Positions 1 to 8,337 of a stretch of DNA of 64,000 nucleotides are shown piece after piece. A program made the translations under genes and the position numbers. The notes below the pieces were generated by a model, which made no database searches, was not told the DNA's origin, and worked only from the letters and a program-made list of their open reading frames with translations. Origin of the DNA: Bradyrhizobium sp. 141 (lineage in GTDB: Bacteria > Pseudomonadota > Alphaproteobacteria > Rhizobiales > Xanthobacteraceae); the NCBI RefSeq assembly GCF_023074055.1, contig NZ_JADPKR010000013.1, positions 310,001 through 374,000 of the forward strand, in the 5' to 3' direction. Position 1 is the first letter of the stretch. Each line of letters begins with the position of its first letter.

Positions 1-234
1 ATCCACAATGAGCAGGTGGTCGCGCGCGAGATCATCGCGGAGTTCGATCAACCCAAGGTCGGCCGGGTGCGTCAACCCAAGCCCGCTGCCCGCTTTGCGA
101 TCAACGAGGCCGCGATCGGTGGACCTGCTCCCAGGGTCGGCGAGCACTCCCGCGACGTGTTGCACGAACTGGGTTACGACGACAGCGCCATTGACAGGAT
201 GGTCGCCGAGCGCAGCGTACGCGTCGCGGTCTAA
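1..234 (+). CDS. CaiB/BaiF family CoA-transferase, C-terminal fragment
   Basis: Only the last 77 codons lie in the window; the reading frame is open from base 1 and ends at TAA 232-234. The tail has the usual class III CoA-transferase ending: a hydrophobic REIIAEF segment, then APRVGEHSRDVLHELGYDD, where GEH-T/S-x-x-VL-x-ELG is the conserved C-terminal helix of formyl-CoA transferase-like enzymes. Such enzymes move CoA between carboxylic acids and would activate the substrate of the catabolic cluster that follows. It is convergent with the GST gene and separated from it by only 26 bases. The substrate cannot be told from this fragment. Family call is secure; the 5' end is outside the window. 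Confidence 0.85.
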   Translation: MHNEQVVAREIIAEFDQPKVGRVRQPKPAARFAINEAAIGGPAPRVGEHSRDVLHELGYDDSAIDRMVAERSVRVAV

Positions 235-240
235 CCGCGA
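224..240. terminator. Hairpin over the stop codon between convergent genes
   Basis: A perfect 7-bp inverted repeat (TCGCGGT / ACCGCGA) with a 3-base loop spans the TAA of the CoA-transferase gene, in the short gap between convergent genes. No T-run follows, so it is not a classical intrinsic terminator; it may stabilise the mRNA end or act with Rho. Confidence 0.3.
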
Positions 241-260
241 AGCCCGTCGGCAGCCGTCTT

Positions 261-938
261 CTAGACCTTCGCTGGCACCGGCGTGATCGGGGCCATCGCA
301 ACATTCGCCGCGAGGGCTCGCTGAAATGCTTCCCTTCTCCTGATGCGATCGAGATAGGGCTGAGCGTTGTCGCAAATGGGCACGCCATAGACGATGGCCC
401 ACTCAAGGCAGGTCGTGAGCAGGATGTCTGCGCTGGTAAACCGGTCGCCCATCAGAAATTGCCGGCCGTCTGCGAGCGCGACTTCGACATGGCGCAACTG
501 CTGGCGGAAATACTCGCCGGCCTGGGCAACGACCTCGGGCGCAATGCCGTAGATCGGGCCGAGCGCGTCGGCCCGATGGCGGCGCATCACGTAGAGGCTG
601 GTGGAATCCAGCTCCGCGACGATAAAGAAACACCATTCCAGCCAGGCGGCATACTCGCGGGTGGCTTCCGGAATCAGCGAGCGTTCCGTCGTGGAGTACG
701 TTCGCGACAGGTAGGCAACGATCGCCGCGCTCTCGCCGATGCAGAAGTCGCCATCCTGAAGCAGCGGGATCTTCTGGCGCGGATTGAGCTTCGAGTATTC
801 TGCGGTCTTGGTTTCGCCGGTTCGCGGCCCAATGGGCTTTGTCTCGTAGACCAGGCCCAGCTCGTGCATGGCCCAATGCGGACGAATGGTGCGGCTTGTT
901 CCAACGCCCCACAGCGTCAGGTTTGGTGTCGCGCTCAT
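261..938 (-). CDS. Glutathione S-transferase family protein
   Basis: A 225-residue cytosolic GST-like protein. The N-terminal thioredoxin-fold half carries the glutathione-site signatures: a TSRTIRPHWAMHELGL segment, the cis-proline region KIPLLQDGDF and the ESAAIVAYL motif that contacts the gamma-glutamyl group. The C-terminal half is helical with the GDRFTSADILL N-capping box typical of the family. The start at 938 (MSATPNLTLWGVG) is chosen over an upstream in-frame ATG because GGAG precedes it and it lies one base after the stop of the SDR gene upstream, so the two are translationally coupled. GSTs in such clusters often act as isomerases or remove reactive intermediates; the specific role here is unknown. 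Confidence 0.88.
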   Translation of the reverse strand: MSATPNLTLWGVGTSRTIRPHWAMHELGLVYETKPIGPRTGETKTAEYSKLNPRQKIPLLQDGDFCIGESAAIVAYLSRTYSTTERSLIPEATREYAAWLEWCFFIVAELDSTSLYVMRRHRADALGPIYGIAPEVVAQAGEYFRQQLRHVEVALADGRQFLMGDRFTSADILLTTCLEWAIVYGVPICDNAQPYLDRIRRREAFQRALAANVAMAPITPVPAKV

Positions 939-939
939 G

Positions 940-1683
940 TTACCACTTCTCCACGGACGGGCGTAGATCGAGTTCGTGGGTCCAGCCGTCTCTGCTTTGC
1001 TGGTGGGTGAACCAATAGGCTTCGGCAATGGAGGACGTCTTGGTCAGGCTATCCGGCGGAATGTCGCTTGCTTCGATTCCTTTCGCTGCCTTCATGCGCT
1101 GGTGAATCGCCTCGCTATCCACGCCGGCGTCGATCAAGAGGTGTACGACGTGAATGTTCTTCGGTCCAAGCTCGCGCGCCATCGCCTGGGCAACTGCTCG
1201 CAGTCCGAACTTCGCCGACGAAAACGCGGCAAATCCCTTGCTGCCGCGCACACTGGCGGTCGCTCCGGTGAAGAAGATGGTGCCGCGTCCACGCGGCAGC
1301 ATCACGCGGGCAGCCTCGCGTCCAACCAGGAAGCCGCCGTAGCAGGCCAGTTCCCAGGCTTTGAAGAACAGCTTCTCCGTGGTGTCGAGCAGAGGCTTGT
1401 TGACGTTGGAGCCGGCATTGTAGAGGCAGACCTCGATGGGCCCGAGCTCTTTCTCCACCCGCGCGAATATGCCTTGGACGTCTGCTTCCTGGCGCGCATC
1501 GACGCTGAACGCGTGAATGTCATGCCCTTGAGCCCTCAACTCGCCCACAAGCCCCTGCGATTTGGATGCATCACGCCTGCAGATGCAAACCGTATAGCCG
1601 CCCTCGGCAAAACGACGGGCGACCGCCGCCCCGATGGCGTCGCCTGCGCCCACAAGTATCGCTACACCGCGGCTCGCCGCCAT
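940..1683 (-). CDS. Atypical SDR (SDR_c10-like) paralogue 1, catalytic Tyr replaced by Phe
   Basis: A 247-residue Rossmann-fold protein of the short-chain dehydrogenase superfamily. The nucleotide loop is VGAGDAIG (residues 11-18), an incomplete match to TGxxxGIG, and the YxxxK position reads F154-S-S-A-K158, so the general-acid tyrosine is lost while the lysine stays. This matches the classical SDR subgroup 10, known to carry Phe instead of Tyr. The C-terminus ends in RPSVEKW, shared with three paralogues in this window (3538, 10677, 14955). ATG at 1683 is preceded by GAGGGAG. It is divergent from the acyl-CoA synthetase at 1915 and co-transcribed with the GST. Whether it reduces a ketone, binds CoA thioesters or is non-catalytic is open. 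Confidence 0.85.
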   Translation of the reverse strand: MAASRGVAILVGAGDAIGAAVARRFAEGGYTVCICRRDASKSQGLVGELRAQGHDIHAFSVDARQEADVQGIFARVEKELGPIEVCLYNAGSNVNKPLLDTTEKLFFKAWELACYGGFLVGREAARVMLPRGRGTIFFTGATASVRGSKGFAAFSSAKFGLRAVAQAMARELGPKNIHVVHLLIDAGVDSEAIHQRMKAAKGIEASDIPPDSLTKTSSIAEAYWFTHQQSRDGWTHELDLRPSVEKW

Positions 1684-1842
1684 ATTCGTTCTCCCTCGTA
1701 GTTCTTATTTGATACTCTAACACTAGCCTGTCGGGTACCGCGTTGTAAACGGCGGCTTTCATACTGAGAGGTCAAATGAACCGAGCCGGATTGCACATTC
1801 GAACGCCGCAGCGAACTCCGACGGTGAATTCCCGATTGACGA

Positions 1843-1857
1843 GTTCTAAAATAGAAC
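1843..1857. promoter_or_regulatory. Palindromic operator GTTCTA-N3-TAGAAC, site A
   Basis: A perfect 15-bp inverted repeat (GTTCTAAAATAGAAC) in the divergent promoter region, 58 bases before the acyl-CoA synthetase start. The same palindrome, reverse-complemented in its A/T core, lies before the paralogous synthetase at 15853-15867. A shared element in front of two paralogues strongly suggests a common regulator; which one is not shown. Confidence 0.7.
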
Positions 1858-1914
1858 GTTAAGTTAAAGGCGCCGCATCGGAACGTCGGCAGGGTTCGAT
1901 CGGGAGGTCAGTCG

Positions 1915-3519
1915 ATGGTGGAGCGTTCAGAGGCGATCAGTCTCGACGAGATTGCTGTCGGCTTGCCGGGCCGCATCCATGAAGTAGCGGCAAGCCAGGT
2001 GGCCAAAGCGCCTAGCCGAATTGCGCTGGTTGAAGACGGAGCTTCCTGGACTTACGGAGACCTCGAGCGGCGCGTTAACGAGGTTGCGGGCGTTCTTTCC
2101 TCGCTCGGGATCAGGGCCGGCGACCGGCTGATCATTGTCAGTGAGAACTGTATTGCGCTTGCCGCCTTGCTGCTGGCGGCGAGCCGGCTCGACGCCTGGG
2201 CGATCGTCGCCAATCCGCGCTTGTCGGCGCGCGAACTGGACCAGATCCGCGACCATAGCGGCGCCCGCCGGATGTTCTTCACGGCAGGTGTTTCGAAAGA
2301 GGCCGCTGCTCATGCCTCGCGCTGTGGCGCCGAGAATCGGCGGATCGGCGCACTGCTGGACATCGGTGTCGGTCCGCTCAACGAAAGCGCGACGGTCCAG
2401 CCCGTTGAGGCGGATCCCGCAAACCAGGTTGCGGTGTTGATCTACACCTCGGGCACGACGGGGACCCCGAAGGGCGTGATGCTCTCGCATGACAATTTGC
2501 TCATCAGCGCAAGGACCACCGCCTATTTCCGCAGGATGAACGAGGACGACAAGATCTACCTCGTGCTGCCGATCTCGCATATCGTCGGCATCTCGCTCCT
2601 GATCATGACGCTGATGGTCGGCGGTACGGTGCGGATGGTCAGCAAATTCGATCCGGCCGCGACCGCAAAGGCGATCGCGCAGGAGGGCGTTACCATCCTC
2701 AATGGCGTGCCCGCCACCTATCAGCGCCTGCTGGAGTACAAGAGCGTATCAGGCGTGGAACAGCTCGCCCGGGGCGCGTTGCGCTTGATTGCCGTCGCCG
2801 GCGCGCCGCTGGATTTGAATCTGAAGTTGCGAGTGGAGAAGGAACTCGGGCTTCCGTTGCTGAACGGATACGGCATCACCGAATGCTCGCCGGGAATATC
2901 AGGCGTACGTTTCGATAGGCCACGCTCGGATCAGGCGGTTGGCACGCTGCTGCCCGGTGTGGAGGCGCGGGTGCGAACCATCGAAGGATTTCCGACGGCA
3001 TCAGGTGAAGTCGGTGAGCTGCACGTCCGCGGGCGGAACGTGATGCTGGGGTACTATCGTGCCCCCGAACTCACCGCGAAGGTGATTGACAGCGAGGGCT
3101 GGTTCAATACCGGCGATCTCGCGCGTTTCGACGGCGATTGTCTGTACGTCGTCGGCCGCACCAAGGAAATGATCATTCGTTCCGGTTTCAACGTCTATCC
3201 CGCGGAGGTCGAAGCAGTTCTCAGTTCACACAAGGACGTCGTGCAATCCGCCGTGGTCGGTCGTGCCGCGGAGGGCAATGAGGAGGTTGTCGCCTTTGTG
3301 CAATTGCTGCCGGGATCTCGCACGACGGCCGAGGCCCTGATGAGTTTCGTCCGATCTCAGTTGACTTCCTACAAGCGGCCGTCCGAAATCGTCATACTTG
3401 ATGCCTTGCCGGCGACCTCGACCGGCAAGATACTCAAGCACAAGCTAGCGGAGTCCTTGCGCGAGGGTGGTGCAACCCCTGCGGTGCAGACGCCCGAATT
3501 CCGCAGGCAACATATCTAA
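1915..3519 (+). CDS. AMP-dependent acyl-CoA synthetase, paralogue 1
   Basis: A 534-residue adenylate-forming enzyme that would activate a carboxylic acid to its CoA thioester through an acyl-adenylate. The phosphate-binding loop YTSGTTGTPKGVMLS is near residues 177-191, the GYGITECSPG motif near 320, the hinge motif GWFNTGDLARFDGD near 395, and the C-terminal TSTGKILKHKL near 500 supplies the catalytic lysine. Start ATG 1915 follows GGGAGGTCAGTCG. It is very similar over its whole length to the synthetase at 15958, and both are preceded by the same palindrome. It is followed 18 bases later by an SDR_c10 paralogue, probably one operon. Class is certain; the acid is unknown. Confidence 0.93.
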   Translation: MVERSEAISLDEIAVGLPGRIHEVAASQVAKAPSRIALVEDGASWTYGDLERRVNEVAGVLSSLGIRAGDRLIIVSENCIALAALLLAASRLDAWAIVANPRLSARELDQIRDHSGARRMFFTAGVSKEAAAHASRCGAENRRIGALLDIGVGPLNESATVQPVEADPANQVAVLIYTSGTTGTPKGVMLSHDNLLISARTTAYFRRMNEDDKIYLVLPISHIVGISLLIMTLMVGGTVRMVSKFDPAATAKAIAQEGVTILNGVPATYQRLLEYKSVSGVEQLARGALRLIAVAGAPLDLNLKLRVEKELGLPLLNGYGITECSPGISGVRFDRPRSDQAVGTLLPGVEARVRTIEGFPTASGEVGELHVRGRNVMLGYYRAPELTAKVIDSEGWFNTGDLARFDGDCLYVVGRTKEMIIRSGFNVYPAEVEAVLSSHKDVVQSAVVGRAAEGNEEVVAFVQLLPGSRTTAEALMSFVRSQLTSYKRPSEIVILDALPATSTGKILKHKLAESLREGGATPAVQTPEFRRQHI

Positions 3520-3537
3520 CTTTACCGGGAGGACACC

Positions 3538-4275
3538 TTGCAAAAGAGAAACGCAACCGTGGCCGTGATCGGCGCCGGTGACTATATCGGCGGCGAGATC
3601 GCCAAGAAGTTCGCTTCGGAGGGCTTCACCGTGTTCGCCGGGCGCCGCAACGGAGCCAAGCTCGAGCCGCTCGTCAAGGAAATCGAGGCGGCAGGCGGCG
3701 AAATTCACGCACGCTCCCTCGATGCGCGCAAGGAAGAGGAGATCATCTCCTTTCTTGGCGATGCGGACAAGCACGCGCCGCTCGAGGTTTGTATCTTCAA
3801 CATCGGCGCAAACGTCAATTTTCCCATCCTGGATACGACCGAACGCGTATTCCGCAAGGTCTGGGAGATGGCCTGCTATTCCGGCTTTCTCGCCGGCCGT
3901 GAGGCAGCCCGCCTGATGCTGCCCCGCGGCAAGGGCAATATCTTCTTCACCGGTGCGACCGCGAGCCTTCGCGGCGGAAGCGGATACGCGGCCTTCGCCA
4001 GCGCAAAGTTCGGCCTGCGCGCCGTTGCGCAAGCGACCGCGCGCGAACTGGGTCCAAAGAACATCCACGTCGCCCATCTCATCATCGATTCCGGAGTTGA
4101 TACCGAATGGGTCCGCCAGCGGCGGATCGAGGCGCTTGGTCCCAATGCGCTCGATGACCCGGATCTTCTGATGCCGCCCTCATCGGTCGCGGAGTCCTAC
4201 TGGCTGCTTTATCAGCAGCCCAAAAGCGCCTGGACCTTCGAGCTGGAGATTCGCCCCTTCGGCGAGAAGTGGTAG
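3538..4275 (+). CDS. Atypical SDR (SDR_c10-like) paralogue 2, TTG start
   Basis: A 245-residue SDR-fold protein close to paralogue 1. Nucleotide loop IGAGDYIG (11-18); the active-site tyrosine is replaced (F153-A-S-A-K157). The C-terminus RPFGEKW matches the paralogues. The start is TTG at 3538, supported by GGGAGGACACC just before it and by alignment with paralogue 1. It sits 18 bases after the acyl-CoA synthetase and 77 bases before the flavin reductase-like gene, in the same orientation. It may act on the CoA ester made by the synthetase, but without the tyrosine a standard alcohol/ketone redox mechanism is doubtful. Confidence 0.85.
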   Translation: MQKRNATVAVIGAGDYIGGEIAKKFASEGFTVFAGRRNGAKLEPLVKEIEAAGGEIHARSLDARKEEEIISFLGDADKHAPLEVCIFNIGANVNFPILDTTERVFRKVWEMACYSGFLAGREAARLMLPRGKGNIFFTGATASLRGGSGYAAFASAKFGLRAVAQATARELGPKNIHVAHLIIDSGVDTEWVRQRRIEALGPNALDDPDLLMPPSSVAESYWLLYQQPKSAWTFELEIRPFGEKW

Positions 4276-4352
4276 CGGGAGCCGCTTGCGGTGTGATGGA
4301 GTTCGACTAGCGAGCGATGGCCGAGTTTCGCCGGCCTTGGGAAAGGGACTTT

Positions 4353-5006
4353 ATGGATCCGTCCAACTTCCACTACTATGAGCCTTCAAAGGGCCACGGC
4401 CTCCGACATAATCCGTTCAACGCGATTGTCGCGCCGCGTCCGATTGGCTGGATTTCGTCGCGGAATGCGGCCGGTCAATTGAACCTCGCGCCGTACAGTT
4501 TTTTCAATGCGTTCCTCTACGATCCTCCGATCATCGGGTTCTCGTCGATTTCGTGGAAAGACACCGTCAAGAACGTCAGCGAGACCCGCGAATTCGTCTG
4601 GAACCTGGTCACCATGGATCTCGGCGAGCGCATGAACGTAACAGCGACGCCGCTCGATCACGGCGTGAGCGAGTTCGAAGCAGCTGGACTGACGCCAATA
4701 CCCGGACGCCACGTTGCCGTGCCGCGGGTGGGCGAGAGCAGGGCCGCCATGGAATGCAAGGTCGTCGAGGTCTCTCAGCTGGCCAACGCACGCGGAGAAA
4801 AGGTCGAAGGATGGTTCGTGCTTGGCGAGGTCGTCGCGGTCTACATCGACAAATCGTTGATCGAGGACGGCGTCTACAACACGGCACTTGCGCGTCCCAT
4901 TCTGCGCGCCGGCCGTGGTGGAGACTACCTCGAGGTCCGGACCGAGAACATGTTCGAGATGAAGCGCCCAGCGGGAAGCAGCAAGCCGGAATTCCACGGC
5001 GCCTGA
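4353..5006 (+). CDS. Flavin reductase-like (FMN-binding split-barrel) protein
   Basis: A 217-residue protein of the flavin reductase-like domain family. The FMN-binding signature is clear: HNPFNAIVAPRPIGWISS, then LAPYSFFNAF and the later GE-V/V-Y-I-D segment. Related proteins bind FMN and reduce it with NAD(P)H for monooxygenases, or act as flavoproteins themselves. An in-frame ATG lies at 4317, but GGGAAAGGGA directly before 4353 and the usual N-terminus of relatives favour 4353. It is the last gene of the co-directional run from 1915 and is convergent with the efflux gene. No partner monooxygenase is visible nearby. Confidence 0.85.
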   Translation: MDPSNFHYYEPSKGHGLRHNPFNAIVAPRPIGWISSRNAAGQLNLAPYSFFNAFLYDPPIIGFSSISWKDTVKNVSETREFVWNLVTMDLGERMNVTATPLDHGVSEFEAAGLTPIPGRHVAVPRVGESRAAMECKVVEVSQLANARGEKVEGWFVLGEVVAVYIDKSLIEDGVYNTALARPILRAGRGGDYLEVRTENMFEMKRPAGSSKPEFHGA

Positions 5007-5043
5007 TGCCGTGCCGGAGAGCGCGTGTGGAGTCACGAGCTGA

Positions 5044-6246
5044 TCAAGTCCCGGGGCCCCGCGCGTACAGGCCAAGGGCCAGCAGCGAAAAGGCGCTCAA
5101 CACGACGCCCAGCGCCAGCATCGCTTCATGCGACACCGTGGCAGCAAGCCACACGCCGATCGCTGCGGTCATCATCTGCCAGAAGCCCAGCAGCGCCGAA
5201 GCCGCGCCGGCCTTGTTGCCGAATGGAGAGAGCGCGCGTGCGGTGGCCAGGGGACTGACAATCCCCATGCCGAAGAGATAGACGCTCATCGCGCCCAGAA
5301 ACGGCAAGAAAGTCGGGTTGAGCATCGAGATGAGCAGAACCGCAAGGCTGCTGGCCGCTGTCGCCAACAATGCTGCCCGGATCGGACCATCGAGCCCGTA
5401 GCGTGGCGCCAATCTCGTCGCCAGCATGCCAGCCGCGAATACGATAAAGACAGTGCCGGCGAAGAAGAGGCCGAGCTGAACCGGCGTGAAGTGCAGCGCC
5501 TCGATGAACAAGCGCGGTGCAGCCGAAAACATCGAGAACAAGCCGCCTATGATGAGGCTCGAGGTGGCCGCGGGGATAGCGAAGCGCCGGTCGCCAATCA
5601 GGCCGGCATAGGTCCTGCCGATGACAATCGGATTGAACGGCGTGCGGATCGAATGGTGGGTTTCGCCGAGCACAATGCTGTAGGCGACGGCGCCGATTGC
5701 GGCAAAGGCGGCGACGAGCGCGAATTCGGCGCGCCAGCCGAAGCTGTGGTCGAGTGCGCCGCCCAGCAGCGGCGAGAACCCGGGAGCTGCGGACATCACG
5801 ATCATGATGAGCGCCATTGCGCGTGCCAGAGCCGCGCCGCTGAACATGTCGCGGGCGATGGCGCGAGACAGCACCGAAGTCGCGCAAGCGCCTGCTGCCT
5901 GCACGACGCGGCCGACCAGGAGATTTGGCAGATCGTTTGCCAGACCGCACCAAACGCTGCCGGCGAAGAACACGGCAAATCCGATCAGGACCGGCCAACG
6001 TCTTCCGTAGCGATCGGACAGTGGTCCGACCAGGAGCTGGCCCAACCCGAACACGGCGAGAAAGACGGTGATGGCGGACGTGACCGCCGCACTCGTGACA
6101 TTCAATGAGATCGCAATCTGCGGCAGAGACGGCAGCAGAATGTTGGTCGCGAGCGTGCCCATCGCGGCCAGGACGGAAAGGACCGCGATCGGCAGCGCGC
6201 CGGAGGTGGGAACGTCCCGCGGCGCGGTGTTGATCAGGTCAGCCAT
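5044..6246 (-). CDS. Bcr/CflA-type multidrug efflux MFS transporter
   Basis: A 400-residue major facilitator with about 12 hydrophobic segments. The N-terminal ATNILLPSLPQI region and the loop motif GPLSDRYGRRWP between helices 2 and 3 are typical of the Bcr/CflA drug-resistance subfamily. It would export a toxic substrate or intermediate across the inner membrane by proton antiport. It lies between two CoA-catabolic gene groups and on the same strand as the thiolase gene, 96 bases downstream of it, so both could be expressed from the promoter at about 7.57 kb. The exported compound is unknown. Confidence 0.88.
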   Translation of the reverse strand: MADLINTAPRDVPTSGALPIAVLSVLAAMGTLATNILLPSLPQIAISLNVTSAAVTSAITVFLAVFGLGQLLVGPLSDRYGRRWPVLIGFAVFFAGSVWCGLANDLPNLLVGRVVQAAGACATSVLSRAIARDMFSGAALARAMALIMIVMSAAPGFSPLLGGALDHSFGWRAEFALVAAFAAIGAVAYSIVLGETHHSIRTPFNPIVIGRTYAGLIGDRRFAIPAATSSLIIGGLFSMFSAAPRLFIEALHFTPVQLGLFFAGTVFIVFAAGMLATRLAPRYGLDGPIRAALLATAASSLAVLLISMLNPTFLPFLGAMSVYLFGMGIVSPLATARALSPFGNKAGAASALLGFWQMMTAAIGVWLAATVSHEAMLALGVVLSAFSLLALGLYARGPGT

Positions 6247-6342
6247 GGGACCTTTCGCGTGATCGGGATAGGTAGATTAGGACGACGAGTGACGCGGTTC
6301 GCGCCGCTCGCCCAGTCCGCTCTTGTCCGCCCAGGCGTGGTG

Positions 6343-7538
6343 TCAGCGGACGACGCGCTCGATCGCTATGGCGGTGGCTTCGCCGCCGCCGATGCAGAGC
6401 GATGCGACGCCGCGCCTGAGGTTCTGCGCTTCGAGCGCGTGCAGCAGTGTCACGATCAGCCGCGCGCCGGTGGCGCCGATGGGATGACCCAGCGCGCAGG
6501 CGCCGCCGTTGACGTTCAGCTTCTCTCTGGGGATGCCGAGATCCTTCTGCGCCGCCATCGCTACGACGGCGAATGCCTCATTGATCTCGAACAGATCCAC
6601 GTCGCCAACGCTCCAGCCGACCTTGTCCAAAAGCTTGCGAATAGCCGGGATGGGGGCCGTGGTGAACCATTGTGGCTCCTGGCTGTGGGTGGCATGGCCC
6701 TTGATCTCGGCGAGCACCGGGAGGCCGTCGCGATCGGCCAGCGAGCGTTTCGCCAAGATGAGCGCCGCAGCGCCGTCAGCATTGGCGGACGAGGCCGCCG
6801 GCGTGATGGTGCCGTTGGCGCGGAACGCGGCTTTCAGCCCGGGGATTTTGGCGGGATCGACTTTGAGCGGATGTTCGTCATTGGAGATGATCCGGGGCCC
6901 GGCTTTCTCGGTCAGCGTGATCGGAGCAATCTCAGCCTTGAACGCGCCGCCTTCAACCGCCTTGCGGGCGCGGGTCAAGGTCTCGATCGCATACTGGTCC
7001 TGGTCCTTGCGGGTGAATTGATAGGCCTCGGCCGTAGCCTCGCCAAAGTCGCCCATCGAGCGTCCGGTCTCGTAGGCATCTTCCAGCCCGTCCATCAGCA
7101 TGTGGTCGATGATGCGGTCGTGGCCAGCGCGATAGCCGCCACGCGCCTTGGCCAGCAAATAGGGCGCATTGCTCATACTCTCCATGCCGCCAGAAAGAAT
7201 GATCTCGGCGGAGCCCGCATTGATGATGTCGTGAGCGAGCATGGTGGCCTTCATACCGGAGCCGCAGACCTTGTTGATGGTGGTGGCGCCGGTAGCATCC
7301 GGCAATTTGGCGCCGCGAGCGGCCTGGCGTGCCGGAGCCTGTCCCTGTCCGGCCGGCAACACGTTGCCATGAACACCTCGTCGATCCGCTCGGGCGCCAG
7401 CTTGGCCCGTTCCAGAGCTGCTCCAATCACGTGAGAGCCGAGCTTGTGTGCGCTCAACGGCGAGAGCTCGCCCATGAAGCGGCCGAGTGGCGTACGGGCG
7501 GCGGAGAGGATGACGACGGGATCGGAAGCGGCGGCCAT
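6343..7538 (-). pseudogene. Acetyl-CoA acetyltransferase (thiolase) with a one-base frameshift
   Basis: Two frames together give a full-length thiolase of about 398 residues. The start (ATG 7538, after AGGAG) encodes the normal N-terminus DPVVILSAARTPLGRF up to DEVFM, then the frame breaks. In the next frame translation resumes with GNVLPAGQGQAPARQAA. The DNA reads ATGGCAAC where ATGGGCAAC is expected, so one G is missing near 7367-7368. Downstream all catalytic elements are intact: nucleophile Cys in NKVCGSGMK, His in NEAFA, ALGHPIGATGAR, and CIGGGEA. It is either a fresh inactivating deletion or a sequence error. It would cleave beta-ketoacyl-CoA or condense acetyl-CoA. It is divergent from tetR across a palindromic operator. 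Confidence 0.85.
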
Positions 7539-7565
7539 GGCGAATTCTCCTGTTGATCGCTGTTG

Positions 7566-7587
7566 TTATATGACGATAGTCATATAA
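7566..7587. promoter_or_regulatory. TetR-type operator, 9-bp arms
   Basis: A perfect inverted repeat, TTATATGAC and GTCATATAA separated by GATA, centred between the divergent thiolase gene (start 7538) and the tetR gene (start 7707). Its size, symmetry and place are those of a TetR-family operator, so the adjacent regulator probably represses both itself and the thiolase/efflux genes until an acyl-CoA-like ligand binds. Confidence 0.75.
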
Positions 7588-7706
7588 GATAGTGGGCATT
7601 GCAATGAAATGTTGCCGTGGTCTGCAAAAGCGCGGTTCCAGAATTGCAGGGAGGGGATGGGAACGGCTTGTACAGCCGGCCACCCATGAGGTTGCACGGA
7701 GGGGTG

Positions 7707-8327
7707 ATGCGTTACGTAGAAGACCACAGGCGCCAAACCCACGAACGGATCGTCGAACATGCCTCCTACGGATTGCGCCAAAACGGTGCCGAAGGGCTCA
7801 GTGTTGTCGAATTGATGAAGCTCGCCGGCCTGACGCACGGCGGCTTCTATAACCATTTCGATTCACGTGCCGCGCTTGTTGGCGAGGCAATCGCCTTTGC
7901 AATGGACCAGATGGTCGAGCGGTGGAAACGACTGGTGAACGGAAAGGTCGACGGGGATCGCATCGATGCGTTAATCGCCGATTATCTTAGTCCCCGGCAT
8001 CGCGAAAATCCTAGACAAGGTTGCGCGCTTCCAGCCTTGGCCGCCGATGTTGCTCGATCGAGCCCGGGCGAGCGGCGGGCCTTGGCTTCCAAACTGGAAA
8101 ATATGATCGACGTCTTTGTCGAGCTGCTTCCCGATGAGGCGCCCCAACAGGCTCGCCAAATCGCGACGGGCGCCATTGCAACCATGGTTGGATCGATCGT
8201 GCTGTCGCGCGCTGTCGGCGCCGGGAAGCTTTCCGATAGCATTCTCGATGCCGGTCGTATGACCGCTGGCCGCCGGAGTCAGAAGCCCCGGCGCAGAACA
8301 AAAAAAGCGATACGCCGCGACAAATAG
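7707..8327 (+). CDS. TetR family transcriptional regulator
   Basis: A 206-residue repressor. The N-terminal helix-turn-helix spans roughly residues 12-58 (THERIVEHASYGLRQNG through ELMKLAGLTHGGFYNHF), ending in the usual F-Y-x-H-F motif; the rest is the helical ligand-binding domain, with a basic tail. ATG 7707 is chosen because GGAGGGG lies just before it; upstream in-frame ATGs at 7617 and 7686 lack this. The gene faces the thiolase across a perfect 22-bp palindrome. The molybdopterin oxidoreductase gene starts 10 bases after its stop behind its own Shine-Dalgarno site, so regulator and oxidoreductase are probably co-transcribed. The ligand is unknown; an acyl-CoA is a guess from context. 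Confidence 0.9.
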   Translation: MRYVEDHRRQTHERIVEHASYGLRQNGAEGLSVVELMKLAGLTHGGFYNHFDSRAALVGEAIAFAMDQMVERWKRLVNGKVDGDRIDALIADYLSPRHRENPRQGCALPALAADVARSSPGERRALASKLENMIDVFVELLPDEAPQQARQIATGAIATMVGSIVLSRAVGAGKLSDSILDAGRMTAGRRSQKPRRRTKKAIRRDK

Positions 8328-8337
8328 GGAGGTCACC

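Noticed and set aside
1843..1857. Reading GTTC-N7-GAAC as a LexA (SOS) box
   Set aside because: Alphaproteobacterial LexA sites are direct repeats (GTTC-N7-GTTC); here the second half is inverted, and the genes controlled are catabolic.
5128..6108. Plus-strand frame across the Bcr/CflA efflux gene
   Set aside because: Charged, low-complexity product typical of an antisense shadow of a membrane protein; the minus strand encodes a clear transporter.
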